This document shows positions 16,529-25,726 of a stretch of 45,049 bases of DNA, piece by piece. The notes under the pieces were generated by a model, which had not been told where the DNA came from, made no database searches, and was given only the letters and a program-made list of their open reading frames with translations. Made by a program: the position numbers and the translations under genes. The DNA is from Desulfobacca sp. (GTDB lineage Bacteria > Desulfobacterota > Desulfobaccia > Desulfobaccales > Desulfobaccaceae): contig JAQVHY010000007.1 of assembly GCA_028695935.1 (NCBI GenBank), positions 1 to 45,049 on the forward strand, read 5' to 3'. How positions within the stretch are numbered: position 1 is the first letter of the stretch; each line of letters starts with the position of its first letter.

Positions 16529-17584
16529 TCAAAAAACATATTTCATGGAAAAAATCGGGGTTAAACAGGCCTCCTTATTCTTGCCAATCAGGTCGATGCA
16601 TAGACCCAAGGCCATAGAGAGGTTATGGTTAGCGATGTATTCGATACCCGGCACCGTTCCCAGGCGTGCTGTGGGTTCTTTATTGGGGTGGGGGCCCAAC
16701 AAGCGGCCGCCGTCCCAGGTGCTATAGAGTTCCAGCAGGCTGATCCATCGCCCGGTAAGGGGATATTCCGCTGCCAATTTAACCGTGACCGTATCGCGCG
16801 GGTGATAACGGACCAGGAGAGTATTGCCCTGGACATATTCTCCGTCCCCGGTATAATCGGTATGCATATTATACCACAGGTTAGCGTACAACTTGAAGGG
16901 TGGCAGCCACTTAGCGAGATTAAACCCGATGCGAAAGGCATAAGTGCCATCCCCCAGTTCGTCGGTGCCCAGGTGGCTGGGGAGACAACCGGCATGATGA
17001 CCGGTGGGAAACACTATCCCAAATAGACCAGTAACCGTAGGCGTCTTTGGACCCTCGGGGATTAATTGATATTTAAACGATAAGTACATATCCCCCAGTC
17101 CCCCAAAATCAGCCTGGTGCTCCCCCAGGGGTCCGGGCTCAGTGACATGGTCGGCCCAGTTATGGATATAAGGCACCAACTCAAAAGCCATCTCCATATT
17201 GTCTATTAAACCGTAAGTAAACTCCAGAAGCATAGAAAAACTGGTGAAATCACCGCCGGCCGAGACGCTTCGCCAACTGGGACTGAATCGGTCGCGCACC
17301 ACCTCAACCAACCAAGTAGCTTTGATTTCAAATTCACCCCGGGCAGCCGGCACTGCAGTCCCGGTAATTATTGGTCCAAAGGTTGATGGCGGCTTCACTT
17401 CTTTTAGGGCTACGCCAGAGTTTGGTGCCGCCTCCTCGAGATTCCTTGCTTCTTCGGTCGCTCCCCAAATCGGAGTAGGCAGCAACAAATAAAGAATAAT
17501 CAACAATATTAACCAGCTCTGCACCTGCGGCCATTGCCCGGTCTGTCCATTATCACCATTCCTGCCTCGATAACTAATGCTCAC
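16529..17584 (-). CDS. Outer-membrane beta-barrel protein (MetA-like/transporter type)
   Basis: With the GTG at 17584 as start (GGAGAGGG about nine bases upstream) the product has 351 residues. It has a signal peptide (LILLIILYLLLPTPIWGA), a short Pro/Glu-rich stretch, then alternating strands with many aromatic residues. Strand-like segments include FEIKATWLVEVV, MEMAFELVPYIHN, GDMYLSFKYQL and KLYANLWYNM. The last residues FSMKYVF end in Phe, the usual C-terminal signal for outer-membrane insertion. The pattern fits the Phenol_MetA_deg-type barrel group. Its cargo is unknown. It stands alone, with repeats and IS scraps on both sides. Confidence 0.75.
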   Translation of the reverse strand: MSISYRGRNGDNGQTGQWPQVQSWLILLIILYLLLPTPIWGATEEARNLEEAAPNSGVALKEVKPPSTFGPIITGTAVPAARGEFEIKATWLVEVVRDRFSPSWRSVSAGGDFTSFSMLLEFTYGLIDNMEMAFELVPYIHNWADHVTEPGPLGEHQADFGGLGDMYLSFKYQLIPEGPKTPTVTGLFGIVFPTGHHAGCLPSHLGTDELGDGTYAFRIGFNLAKWLPPFKLYANLWYNMHTDYTGDGEYVQGNTLLVRYHPRDTVTVKLAAEYPLTGRWISLLELYSTWDGGRLLGPHPNKEPTARLGTVPGIEYIANHNLSMALGLCIDLIGKNKEACLTPIFSMKYVF

Positions 17585-17619
17585 GTGGAAGAACCCTCTC
17601 CAACAGGGCATCAGTCTGG

Positions 17620-17708
17620 CTGACGCTGGCAATCTCACTACGGCTGCCCTTGATGGCGGCTATAAGCTTGTCAACCTCGGCGGCAACCAGATGTTTTCGC
17701 TTTATCAT
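17620..17708 (-). pseudogene. Possible tyrosine-integrase fragment
   Basis: From an ATG at 17708 the minus strand reads IKRKHLVAAEVDKLIAAIKG, which looks like the start of the catalytic domain of a phage-type tyrosine recombinase. The frame then loses any likeness and no catalytic residue is present. It lies in the otherwise featureless interval between the outer-membrane protein gene and the acetyltransferase gene. Confidence 0.28.
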
Positions 17709-17872
17709 GACTGCGGGTTGTTCGCATCGTAAAGCGGCTTGATGCATAAGTCTCGGATAATCTCGCCCGGATGGGGGGGCTTCATGGTCACATCGCACGC
17801 CCGCCAACCGCCGTTATTACAGCAGCCGTCAACTACCCCACCCTACAGTAATTTATCACCGTTAGTGATGCC

Positions 17873-18403
17873 TCAGCGATATTGACCCAGAGGGAAACGC
17901 AATTCCATCTTAAAAAATTGTCCGCAACTCCCTAGCTCTGAAAAACCGAGTTTTCTATAAATAGCGATCGCTGGGGCATTGTTCATATGAACCTCAAGGT
18001 AGATCCTGGTCAGAGACAGCTCTTGCCTGGCCCAATCGATAAGGACCTGAGAGGCTTCCTGGGCCAATCCTTGCCCCCGATGGTCAGCCGAAGCAATAAT
18101 TAAACGCCCAAATTCGGCAGAACCAGCATTAAAATCAATATCATATAAAGCGACGGTCCCAATGGGGCGAGCTTGGACTTTCTGCCAGATGATGAACATC
18201 AAATCATTATCGCACTGCTGATATGCCTCCCACCAGGCTTTATGCTTGGCTGGCGAGATGATCTCTGAATACTTAAACCATACCCGGATGTGGTCCTTAT
18301 TTCGCCATTGCCTGATTAACTCGCGCTCTTTTTGACTGATAAGGCGAAGTTGAACCCTTTGACCCGGGATTTCTAGGGATGCGTCTTTACCAATAAATTT
18401 CAT
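17873..18403 (-). CDS. GNAT-family N-acetyltransferase (RimJ/RimL-like)
   Basis: The 176-residue protein has the GNAT fold: IRQWRN near residue 29, the acetyl-CoA loop HRGQGLAQEA near 107, and NAPAIAIYRKLGF near 141. Its start overlaps the stop of the aminotransferase gene by four bases (ATGA), so the two are translationally coupled. Such pairs often make N-acetylated amino sugars for surface glycans: the aminotransferase adds an amino group to a nucleotide-linked keto-sugar and the acetyltransferase caps it. The substrate here is inferred from this coupling. Confidence 0.88.
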   Translation of the reverse strand: MKFIGKDASLEIPGQRVQLRLISQKERELIRQWRNKDHIRVWFKYSEIISPAKHKAWWEAYQQCDNDLMFIIWQKVQARPIGTVALYDIDFNAGSAEFGRLIIASADHRGQGLAQEASQVLIDWARQELSLTRIYLEVHMNNAPAIAIYRKLGFSELGSCGQFFKMELRFPLGQYR

Positions 18404-19539
18404 GCCTTAAATGACATGACTGCCTCGATTACCCGATCCTGATCTGCATAGGAAAGACCGGGGAAGAGGGGCAAAGTCAGGATCCGTTTCCAGATGGCGT
18501 TGGCGACCGGGACTTCGGCTTTCACATCCTTATAATACGGATGCAAATTGATGGGATAATAATGGACCCCGGGACTTATTTTATGCTCTTTAAGATGTCT
18601 GATGAGGTCATCGCGGCAACGCTGATTAGGAAGTTTGATCACGTATAGATGCCATGAGCTTTTAGCATAATCGTGCTCTACCGGTGTTTCGATATACTCT
18701 AGATTGGCAAACGCCTGGTTATATCTTTCCACCAGAGCGCGACGTTTGGTATTATTTGCCTCAAGTTTTTGCAATTGCACTAAACCAATGGCCGCCGCGA
18801 TGTCAGACAGGTGGTATTTATAGCCGAGCTTATCAACCCAATAGCGCCAAGCATAAACCTTCTCATCGACCGTTCGGGTATAGGTATCTTTAGTGATGCC
18901 CAGCCAGCGCATCTCTCTAAAAAATCTGGCATACCAGTCTGAATTAATGGTAATCGCCCCACCTTCACCCATAGCCAGATTTTTTACGGCATGAAAACTG
19001 AAACAGGTGATTTCTGAAATACCCCCTACTTTGCGGTCCTTATAAGTCGCGCCACAAGCATGCGCGGCATCTTCAATCACGTTAATGCCCCGCGGTTCAG
19101 TTAATTCAAAGATCGCGTCCATATCGCAGGGATGACCGCCATAATGAACACAGACAAGGGCTTTGGTTTGGGGAGTAAGTTTTTTTTCAATATCCCCGGG
19201 ATCAATATTTAAGGTATCCGGGCAAACATCGCAAAAAACCGGGATGGCATGACAGTAGCGCACCACATGACAGGTAGACACAAAGGTGATGGGCGGAACA
19301 ATTACTTCGTCTCCCGGCTTTAATTGTAGAGATAATACCGCCAGGTGCAAGGCCGCAGTACCTGAGTTCAGTCCCACGGCGAAATCGCAGCCAATATAAT
19401 TGGCAAAGGCCTCTTCAAATTCTTGAGTTTTGGGCCCTAATCCCACCCAGCCACTCCTAAGGACGTCGGATACCGCCTTAATCTCTTCTTCATCGTAACA
19501 GGGCTTAAGAACCGGGATCACGGGTAAATCGTTATTCAA
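18400..19539 (-). CDS. DegT/DnrJ/EryC1/StrS-type sugar aminotransferase
   Basis: The 379-residue PLP enzyme probably aminates a nucleotide-bound keto-sugar. Family marks are GLNSGTAALHLA near residue 56, IEDAAHACGA with Asp 157 and His 160, and the PLP Lys 186 in SFHAVKNLAMGEGGA. A C-terminal LPLFPGLS motif is also present. The start is a TTG with GGGAGG about five bases upstream. The coupled acetyltransferase gene follows. An intergenic gap with a REP-like repeat separates it from the rest of the glycan cluster, so it may have its own promoter. Confidence 0.92.
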   Translation of the reverse strand: MNNDLPVIPVLKPCYDEEEIKAVSDVLRSGWVGLGPKTQEFEEAFANYIGCDFAVGLNSGTAALHLAVLSLQLKPGDEVIVPPITFVSTCHVVRYCHAIPVFCDVCPDTLNIDPGDIEKKLTPQTKALVCVHYGGHPCDMDAIFELTEPRGINVIEDAAHACGATYKDRKVGGISEITCFSFHAVKNLAMGEGGAITINSDWYARFFREMRWLGITKDTYTRTVDEKVYAWRYWVDKLGYKYHLSDIAAAIGLVQLQKLEANNTKRRALVERYNQAFANLEYIETPVEHDYAKSSWHLYVIKLPNQRCRDDLIRHLKEHKISPGVHYYPINLHPYYKDVKAEVPVANAIWKRILTLPLFPGLSYADQDRVIEAVMSFKA

Positions 19540-19679
19540 GGGTGCCTCCCAATCTGATACCCATTGGCGTTCAAAAGGTATTAGTTAAGTAATATTTAAA
19601 GTTCTTTGGTTTAAGTGCAGTTTTTGGCAATCAAAAAGTATGGCTTATAACAGGTTGCGTTCAAAAAATTAATTTAACC

Positions 19680-19731
19680 GTAGGGGCGCAATTCATTGCG
19701 CCCTAAAGGGCTTGCTAAATCAAGCTCCTAC
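19680..19731. repeat. REP-like imperfect palindrome, copy 2
   Basis: The element starts GTAGGGGCGCAATTCATTGC and ends TCAAGCTCCTAC, so it folds end to end like the copy at 16438-16487. Its inner part holds GGGCGCAATTCATTGCGCCC, a strong hairpin. About two thirds of the positions agree with copy 1. It lies between the CgeB-like glycosyltransferase and aminotransferase genes. Confidence 0.6.
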
Positions 19732-19766
19732 AATGAGGATATTCCCTTTTTGATAACAACTTGGTA

Positions 19767-20846
19767 TTATTGGTCGCCCCTCCGCTGTGCCTCCCAGTCG
19801 GTGCAGAGCTGGACTGCCAGATCATTATAAGTCCGGCCCGTTGAGGCCCGGTTATAGCCATTCTGGGCGATTTGACGGCGTTGTTCGGCATTGGCTAGCA
19901 GTTCTGCCAACTTTTGCTGCATCTCCGGAAGGTTTTGGGCGCTGACAAACTCTTTCCCCGGCGTCATCAAAAGCTCGGCATCGCGATTGAAATCACTCAG
20001 CAAACAGACCTGACAGGCTGGAACTTCCAACACACGGGTATTAGCTCCGGCACCGCCCTTGGTCTCATCACTCCATACCGAAATGTTAACCACCACCTTG
20101 GTCTGATTATATAACTTGACTACTTCATCCCCCCAGATGCCCGTGCCTTTTATCCGAAACAAAATACGCGGGTTATGCCAATTATGTTTACGCCAGCGGC
20201 TGCCGTAGAGCACGAAGTTTTTAGAAACCTCGGCCAGTCCTGCGACATATTGCTGGCGACGTTCATGCCACTGCCCCACAAAACACCAGTCATAGATCTG
20301 CCTCTGCGGCAGCGGCCGGAATCTGTTGGTATCAACCCCGGGTTGCAGGAAACCTAGATTTTTAAAGCCCAGTTCTTGAGCTTGGGCAAGGGCGGCAGAG
20401 GAGAAGAAATAAGTATGATGATAAAATTTCAGCTCATTTTTAATCTCGGGGAACCGGTCCTCCGATTCGCTGAACCAGTAAAACACTGTGGTCAGCTGGT
20501 GTAATTTTTCCAGCACAGCTTCTTTAAAACGTTGTATGCCGGTTATAATGATCAGCTCGGGTTTAAATTTCAGGGCTAATCGGAGTAATTCCTGGCTGCG
20601 CCATTCTTTATGAGACTTAGGATGCCCTTCAAATAAATTAGTATTTTTGGGCACTAGCCGCAAGGCCCGGGCATAATGGTTGACAGGATGAATAATAAAG
20701 CGGTCGTAGAGTGTATTACACGGCCAGGAGTGAAAAATTTTGGTCTTGATTCCCAAAGATTCAAAACCAGCGGCCATAGCCTCGGCCAACGGGGGCTTCG
20801 GGCCATAGGAAACCATCAGGACTCGCTGAGGAAGATTGCTTAACAT
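19767..20846 (-). CDS. CgeB-like glycosyltransferase
   Basis: The product has 359 residues from the ATG at 20846 (a GTG at 20858 is also possible). The N-terminal half is Rossmann-like (RVLMVSYGPKPPL; FKPELIIITGIQ). The C-terminal half holds GFLQPGVDTNRFRP, CFVGQWHERRQQ and RVLEVPACQVCLLSD, the layout of CgeB/glycosyl transferase group 1 proteins with GT-B fold. It likely transfers a sugar from a nucleotide donor onto a surface glycan at the inner face of the membrane. It follows the membrane protein gene by 52 bases on the same strand. Confidence 0.8.
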   Translation of the reverse strand: MLSNLPQRVLMVSYGPKPPLAEAMAAGFESLGIKTKIFHSWPCNTLYDRFIIHPVNHYARALRLVPKNTNLFEGHPKSHKEWRSQELLRLALKFKPELIIITGIQRFKEAVLEKLHQLTTVFYWFSESEDRFPEIKNELKFYHHTYFFSSAALAQAQELGFKNLGFLQPGVDTNRFRPLPQRQIYDWCFVGQWHERRQQYVAGLAEVSKNFVLYGSRWRKHNWHNPRILFRIKGTGIWGDEVVKLYNQTKVVVNISVWSDETKGGAGANTRVLEVPACQVCLLSDFNRDAELLMTPGKEFVSAQNLPEMQQKLAELLANAEQRRQIAQNGYNRASTGRTYNDLAVQLCTDWEAQRRGDQ

Positions 20847-20898
20847 TGTAGAGCCCACTCAAAACGCCTCAGAGTATGACAGAGCTTCGCCATCCATG

Positions 20899-22674
20899 TC
20901 AATGCGCCGAGCACTTAGAATATTTCGGCCCGGGGGCGCGGGGCGGCGTCCCGGCCCAGGGATATTGTTCCCGATACTTGGTCAGCCTGGCCGGATTCGG
21001 ATGGAAACGGAAAAGCCGTCCGTGCTGCGGATAGGCGCGGTTATCAGAGTGGAAGTCCGCCACCAGTTTTAATTCCTGGTACTGCCGTTGGATTTTGTCT
21101 TGATCATCCCAGAAAAATTCTTGGGCACTGGTCCGGGGATACTTGTTGGTAAACAGGAGATAATCTGCACCGCCCAGATATAACCATTCCACCAGCTCCG
21201 CGGCGTTGCCTTCGGGAAGACCAATGGCCAAACCCCGACTGCGATACACCACTTCAATATGTCGAGAGCTAATCACTGCGCCAGGGCCATGATTTTTTAA
21301 AATATATTCAGAAGCTAATTGATACAGATGGGGTGTCTGGCGCATTCGCCATTTGCGCGGGAATTCCTTAAAATAATCTGGGTAAAGCAGAAGGAAAACA
21401 AAGACCAGGACAAGTAAAAAAGATAACCAGGTTTTCCGGGAATTACTTTGCACTTTGATGTGTAAGTAATTCCAAACCCAGAGAGTAGAGGCGGATAGCC
21501 CCAGATACAGCCAGGGGAAAAACCAGGCGATATGACGGGCTTCTCTGACCAGAGCGACCAGGTGTAAACCTAATAACACTAGGCTAGCCCATAATGCCGG
21601 CGCCAGTAAACTCAGGTTTATACCTTGATAATAGTGTCCTCGGAATAATAATATCAGTCCAATCACACCAGGAAGCAGGATTAACTTAATTTCTTTTACG
21701 GCAAAATGAAGGTTGCGCGGAATCCCTGATACTCTTGTGACCATATCCCGCATGAAGTTTCCCGCCCTTGCTTTAGGATAACGGGGATCGTTGGGCAGTG
21801 GCGCTCTGGTGTACTCCATATATTCATAAGGTCTATATTTAAAAGGTCCTACAGTACCCGCATGATATTTCAGCGGATGTTCTCCCTGGACGTCGGCCTG
21901 GACCCAATTCAGATAGAATCGCCACCCCTCGCCTAAAGAAATAACGCCAAAGGTACAGTAATAATAATAGACCCACAGGCTGATAATGGCAACCAAGATC
22001 ACTAAGACCGACCCACTTAGTTTTAGAAACTGCTTAATTCTAGTTTTTATGCCTCCGACTTTCCATAGGCGAGTTATAACTAACACACCAAAAATGACGC
22101 CGCCACAGTAAAGGCCGTTATCTCGAGTCAGATACAGCAGGGCCCATAGTCCTCCGAAGGCCAACCCCGCCTCCCAGGTGGGATTTTTTAATAAGCTAAC
22201 CATGAGGAGCAATAGGCCTAATAGAATAGGGTAGAAGAGATTGTCGGTCATCACAAAAGGAGCTAATTCCGCCCAAACGTGGTTTAATGCCAGGCCTATT
22301 CCCGTCAGCCAGGCCAGGGCCGGCCATGGGGGAATCACGCGGCGGGTGAACAGCATGGCCAGTCCTACGGCGCTGGTATTGCAAAGCAGACAAAATATCC
22401 GGCCGGTCCAGAGATTCTCCCCGGTTAGCCATGATAATAGACCGATAGCAAAGGGTAGCAAAGGAGAAGTAAAGAGTTGGGGAAGACGCTCCCACTCCTG
22501 GTAGGTAACGTGCTCACTAACCCAAAGATAGCGAATTGCATCATGGCCATATTCTTGCTGAAATATGAGCAGCCATAAAATTCGCACTACTAGGGCAAGC
22601 AGCAGGATCGACCCGAACCAGAAATAGCTTCCTTTATTAGCCAGGCGCTGGAGATTCCTCAGTGAACTAAACAT
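20899..22674 (-). CDS. Large membrane glycosyltransferase (GT39/PMT-like)
   Basis: The 591-residue protein has about eleven membrane helices and then a soluble C-terminal domain of about 140 residues. The first outer loop has FQQEYGHDAIRYLW with the acidic Asp that GT-C enzymes use for catalysis. Such enzymes take sugars from polyprenyl-phosphate donors, made by GT2 enzymes like that at 26128, and transfer them outside the membrane. The family match rests on topology and on this motif. It is 25 bases after the radical SAM gene. Confidence 0.75.
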   Translation of the reverse strand: MFSSLRNLQRLANKGSYFWFGSILLLALVVRILWLLIFQQEYGHDAIRYLWVSEHVTYQEWERLPQLFTSPLLPFAIGLLSWLTGENLWTGRIFCLLCNTSAVGLAMLFTRRVIPPWPALAWLTGIGLALNHVWAELAPFVMTDNLFYPILLGLLLLMVSLLKNPTWEAGLAFGGLWALLYLTRDNGLYCGGVIFGVLVITRLWKVGGIKTRIKQFLKLSGSVLVILVAIISLWVYYYYCTFGVISLGEGWRFYLNWVQADVQGEHPLKYHAGTVGPFKYRPYEYMEYTRAPLPNDPRYPKARAGNFMRDMVTRVSGIPRNLHFAVKEIKLILLPGVIGLILLFRGHYYQGINLSLLAPALWASLVLLGLHLVALVREARHIAWFFPWLYLGLSASTLWVWNYLHIKVQSNSRKTWLSFLLVLVFVFLLLYPDYFKEFPRKWRMRQTPHLYQLASEYILKNHGPGAVISSRHIEVVYRSRGLAIGLPEGNAAELVEWLYLGGADYLLFTNKYPRTSAQEFFWDDQDKIQRQYQELKLVADFHSDNRAYPQHGRLFRFHPNPARLTKYREQYPWAGTPPRAPGPKYSKCSAH

Positions 22675-22699
22675 GGGGGCTTGAATGATCCAGAATCTC

Positions 22700-24097
22700 T
22701 TAGGAGTTAGCGGGCAGGGAGCGTTTCTTCGTTATCCACCTTAGTAGATCCAGGCCCCCCTGGCAGGCATTGGTTAGTTGAGAAAAGCTTTTGATCGCCA
22801 CCAACCTTTTCAGGATGTAGCTGGGCCTAAAATAAAAGGAGCGGTGGGCGCGCCGTAAAATCCGTTGCAGATCGTCCATATTCCATTGGGGTGCCAGGAT
22901 CAAGGGCCTTTTGTGGCCTTTGTCCATGGGCCCAAAGGTCTCGACCTCAGTATACCATTTCCTTTCCTGAGCTTCCTCATACAGGCGAGTGCCGTAGTAC
23001 GGGGAGAGAGTGCTAAACTGCACATAAGTAGGATCGATTTCCTTAGCGAATTCTATAGTCCGAAGTTCGTCTGCGTAACTCTCTACCGGAAGGCCTAGAA
23101 TAAAATAGGCCATGGTCTCCAACCCCACTTGATGGGTAAGGGCAAAGGCCCGGCGGATCTGCTCCACCGTGATCTTTTTATTTAAATAATCCAGACCATG
23201 TTGATTGCCGGATTCCACCCCATAAGCTACCAGGGAACACCCCGCCCGTTTCATCAGCTTCAGAGTTTCCAGATCGACTAAATTGACCCGGCTTTCACAT
23301 TTCCAATCCAGCTGATAGCCGCGTTGCAAGATCCCCTCACAGACCGCTTTTACTCTGTCATTATTAAGAGTAAAGAGATCATCATAAATAATCAGGGAAG
23401 TTATATGGAAACGTTGAACTAATTCGTCAATTTCTGCCAAAATGTTGCTTGCCGAACGGGCTCGCCAGCGAGACCCGAAGATCGACTTGTCACAGAAAAT
23501 ACAGTGGTAGGGGCAACCCCGAGAAGTGAACAACGTGGTAAACCGCCTTTTCTTCGAAAGGGCATAGTGGTAACTGTCCAGGGGCAAAAGGCCGCGGGCG
23601 GGAAAGGGCAGTCCATTAAGATCACGGATGAGCGGGCGGGGGGGGCCGACAAAATCTTTTCCGATTACTCCCGGAATGCCAGCCGGAGAGCGACCAGCAG
23701 CCAGAGCCGCTACTAACTCCACAATAGTTTCCTCGCCTTCGCCCACTACCCCTAAGTCTATCTCGGGGTACTGTTGAAAAATCTGATTCCCCCAGGCAGA
23801 GATATGAGGCCCGCCGACGATGATAGCATTCACATGGGGCCGGGCCAGGCTCATCGCTTTAGCTGTTGCTTCTATGGTATGAGTTACGCTACTCAGACCT
23901 AAGATATCCGGCTGTTCAGCTTTAAGGTATGAGGCCAAGGCCTCCCAACTCATTCGTTCGGCATAAGCGTCCTTGATCTTGACCTGATAGCCTGCTTGTT
24001 GCAGGACCGCCGCGATGTATGCCAATCCCAGCGGAGGCACTAATAAACTGGCGGACTCCGATCGCTGGGCCGGCGGATTAAGAAGTAAAATATGCAT
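22700..24097 (-). CDS. B12-binding-domain radical SAM protein
   Basis: The 465-residue enzyme has an N-terminal B12-type Rossmann domain (MHILLLNPPA; LGLAYIAAVLQQAGY; VGGPHIS near residue 94; GEGEETI near 119). The radical SAM core then carries CPYHCIFC with Cys 195, 199 and 202, which bind the [4Fe-4S] cluster. Later motifs include YGVESGNQHGLDYLNK and YFILGLP. Members of this group methylate or rearrange unactivated carbons. Embedded among glycosyltransferases, it probably modifies a sugar or lipid carrier; the substrate is not visible. The typical DxHxxG cobalamin loop is not evident, so base-off B12 binding is unsure. Confidence 0.88.
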   Translation of the reverse strand: MHILLLNPPAQRSESASLLVPPLGLAYIAAVLQQAGYQVKIKDAYAERMSWEALASYLKAEQPDILGLSSVTHTIEATAKAMSLARPHVNAIIVGGPHISAWGNQIFQQYPEIDLGVVGEGEETIVELVAALAAGRSPAGIPGVIGKDFVGPPRPLIRDLNGLPFPARGLLPLDSYHYALSKKRRFTTLFTSRGCPYHCIFCDKSIFGSRWRARSASNILAEIDELVQRFHITSLIIYDDLFTLNNDRVKAVCEGILQRGYQLDWKCESRVNLVDLETLKLMKRAGCSLVAYGVESGNQHGLDYLNKKITVEQIRRAFALTHQVGLETMAYFILGLPVESYADELRTIEFAKEIDPTYVQFSTLSPYYGTRLYEEAQERKWYTEVETFGPMDKGHKRPLILAPQWNMDDLQRILRRAHRSFYFRPSYILKRLVAIKSFSQLTNACQGGLDLLRWITKKRSLPANS

Positions 24098-24170
24098 CGA
24101 CCTCTCGTTGATGGCTCAGACTAGAGCAAGATAATATCTAGTTTATTGTCAGGTGGCGCAAAGCCTATGC

Positions 24171-24731
24171 TTAATATTCTGACTTTGGTCCCGGAGCTTT
24201 CACTGCAATAATCAAATTATTCAAACCGAATACGAAGCGTTCCCGCTTTTCTAGTTTATAGCCGACTTCTTGAAGAGCTGTGACAATCTCTGTTGTTGGA
24301 ATATAGTATCTCTCTTCAGCTTCGTTAATCCCCCTGAAGAGTTGATCATCATCATAATTATGGGTAATTCTATGCCATAATTTTTGGGCAAAGCCGATCG
24401 GCATAGTAATAATGATTTTCCCTCCTGGTTTCAATAAGCGCCGAGCCTCGGCAAGGGTCGCTTTGTAATTAGGTATGTGATTAAGGGCAGCTACTATGGT
24501 TATAGTGTCAAAGGATTCCGATTGCAAGGGCAGCTCTGCTGAGGATTTAACTACCAAGTCTACTTTGCCGTAATAATTGAATACATCTACGCCGATTCCA
24601 TTAGGATGATATTTTTTAACTAAAGTATTATCTCCACAGCCTATATCTAATAATCTACCCTCGATATAGTTATTAACGACCCTGAGGCGCGCTGCTTTAA
24701 GATATTCGACAATTCTTTGAATGACTGCCAT
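24171..24731 (-). CDS. SAM-dependent methyltransferase, type 11
   Basis: The 186-residue protein shows the class I fold: LLDIGCGDNTLV near residue 27, GIGVDVF at 45, SFDTITIVAALNHI near 73 and the LLKPGGKIIITMP strand near 103. These are the SAM-binding steps of the family. The acceptor is unknown. By context it would methylate a sugar or lipid in surface glycan synthesis. AAGGAT lies about ten bases before the ATG. Confidence 0.88.
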   Translation of the reverse strand: MAVIQRIVEYLKAARLRVVNNYIEGRLLDIGCGDNTLVKKYHPNGIGVDVFNYYGKVDLVVKSSAELPLQSESFDTITIVAALNHIPNYKATLAEARRLLKPGGKIIITMPIGFAQKLWHRITHNYDDDQLFRGINEAEERYYIPTTEIVTALQEVGYKLEKRERFVFGLNNLIIAVKAPGPKSEY

Positions 24732-24799
24732 GTTAGCAAATATCCTTTTTTCTATTTGAAAACAATTGACATTATAAACGACTTCGCTAGACTTTAAGC

Positions 24800-25726
24800 C
24801 TAACCTGGCATGAGAACTAAGTTTATATTGCGCGGCAGTATCGACGACTCATATACCTTAAGACCGCGCAGTTTATAAAGTTTACGGTTAGTTAGAGACC
24901 AAAAATTATTATAACTAACCTGTTGAATGGCGTATTCTCTTGGCAACAGGTCTTTGATTTCCTGTACTAGACTGCCATTTTTAGCATTATAATTGGTTAA
25001 CTCCATAACCAGCAGCGGCCGGAACCGCTTTAGGGTACTGCTCAGACCGCTCAAGACATATGCTTCGAAGCCTTCTACATCAATCTTGATTAAGTCAAGT
25101 CTGGGCAAGGCTAATCCAGAAAGATAATCATCTCCATTTACTACTCTTAATTTGCCGATGGGCTGATGTTTATGGCGGTGATGCGCTAAAAAAGAGCCGA
25201 CGCCGATATTATGACCCACCGGGGCATAAAACTCTAGATCCTCGTTGTGCGCTCCCAAGCCCACACTATGAACCATGATATTTTGCAGCTGATTTAGCGC
25301 GATTTTCTCTTGTAACCGTTCTCTGGCTCGCGCATATGGTTCGAAGGCATGCACCTGGGCACAGAACTGGGACATAAATAAGGAATGTTGGCCCACGCTC
25401 GCGCCGATATCGAGAAAGACCGGCTCCGGTTTCGCACTGACCAGATCTCGCAATAAAAACAGCTCTTGTTTTTCGTAAGCGCCAAAAAAATAAACAAACC
25501 AATCGATCAACTCGGTTAAATTACCACGATATCTCAAGCCAAAGAAATCTATTTCAAATTTCTGCGAACCGACCGTGTTGTGATTAACAAATTTTTTAAT
25601 AATGCGCCGCCTGAGTTCCACACTGAGCCACTCTTGATGACCTAAGCATCTTAACACTTTAATTTTTCTGGTGCTTAGCAAGGTATTCTCAGCCGGCTGT
25701 AGAGTCAGGGTGTCGGTTTGTTGCAA
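24800..25726 (-). CDS. FkbM-family methyltransferase
   Basis: The 308-residue protein contains the FkbM core: FLDIGASVGQHSLF near residue 104, VHAFEP near 125, and IKIDVEGFEAYVLSG near 210. FkbM enzymes O-methylate hydroxyl groups, often on sugars of polysaccharides. The first 90 residues are an extra region without a recognised domain. The start is a TTG inside the end of the preceding DUF2304 gene. A GTG further in is an alternative, so the N terminus is uncertain. Confidence 0.85.
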   Translation of the reverse strand: MQQTDTLTLQPAENTLLSTRKIKVLRCLGHQEWLSVELRRRIIKKFVNHNTVGSQKFEIDFFGLRYRGNLTELIDWFVYFFGAYEKQELFLLRDLVSAKPEPVFLDIGASVGQHSLFMSQFCAQVHAFEPYARARERLQEKIALNQLQNIMVHSVGLGAHNEDLEFYAPVGHNIGVGSFLAHHRHKHQPIGKLRVVNGDDYLSGLALPRLDLIKIDVEGFEAYVLSGLSSTLKRFRPLLVMELTNYNAKNGSLVQEIKDLLPREYAIQQVSYNNFWSLTNRKLYKLRGLKVYESSILPRNINLVLMPG

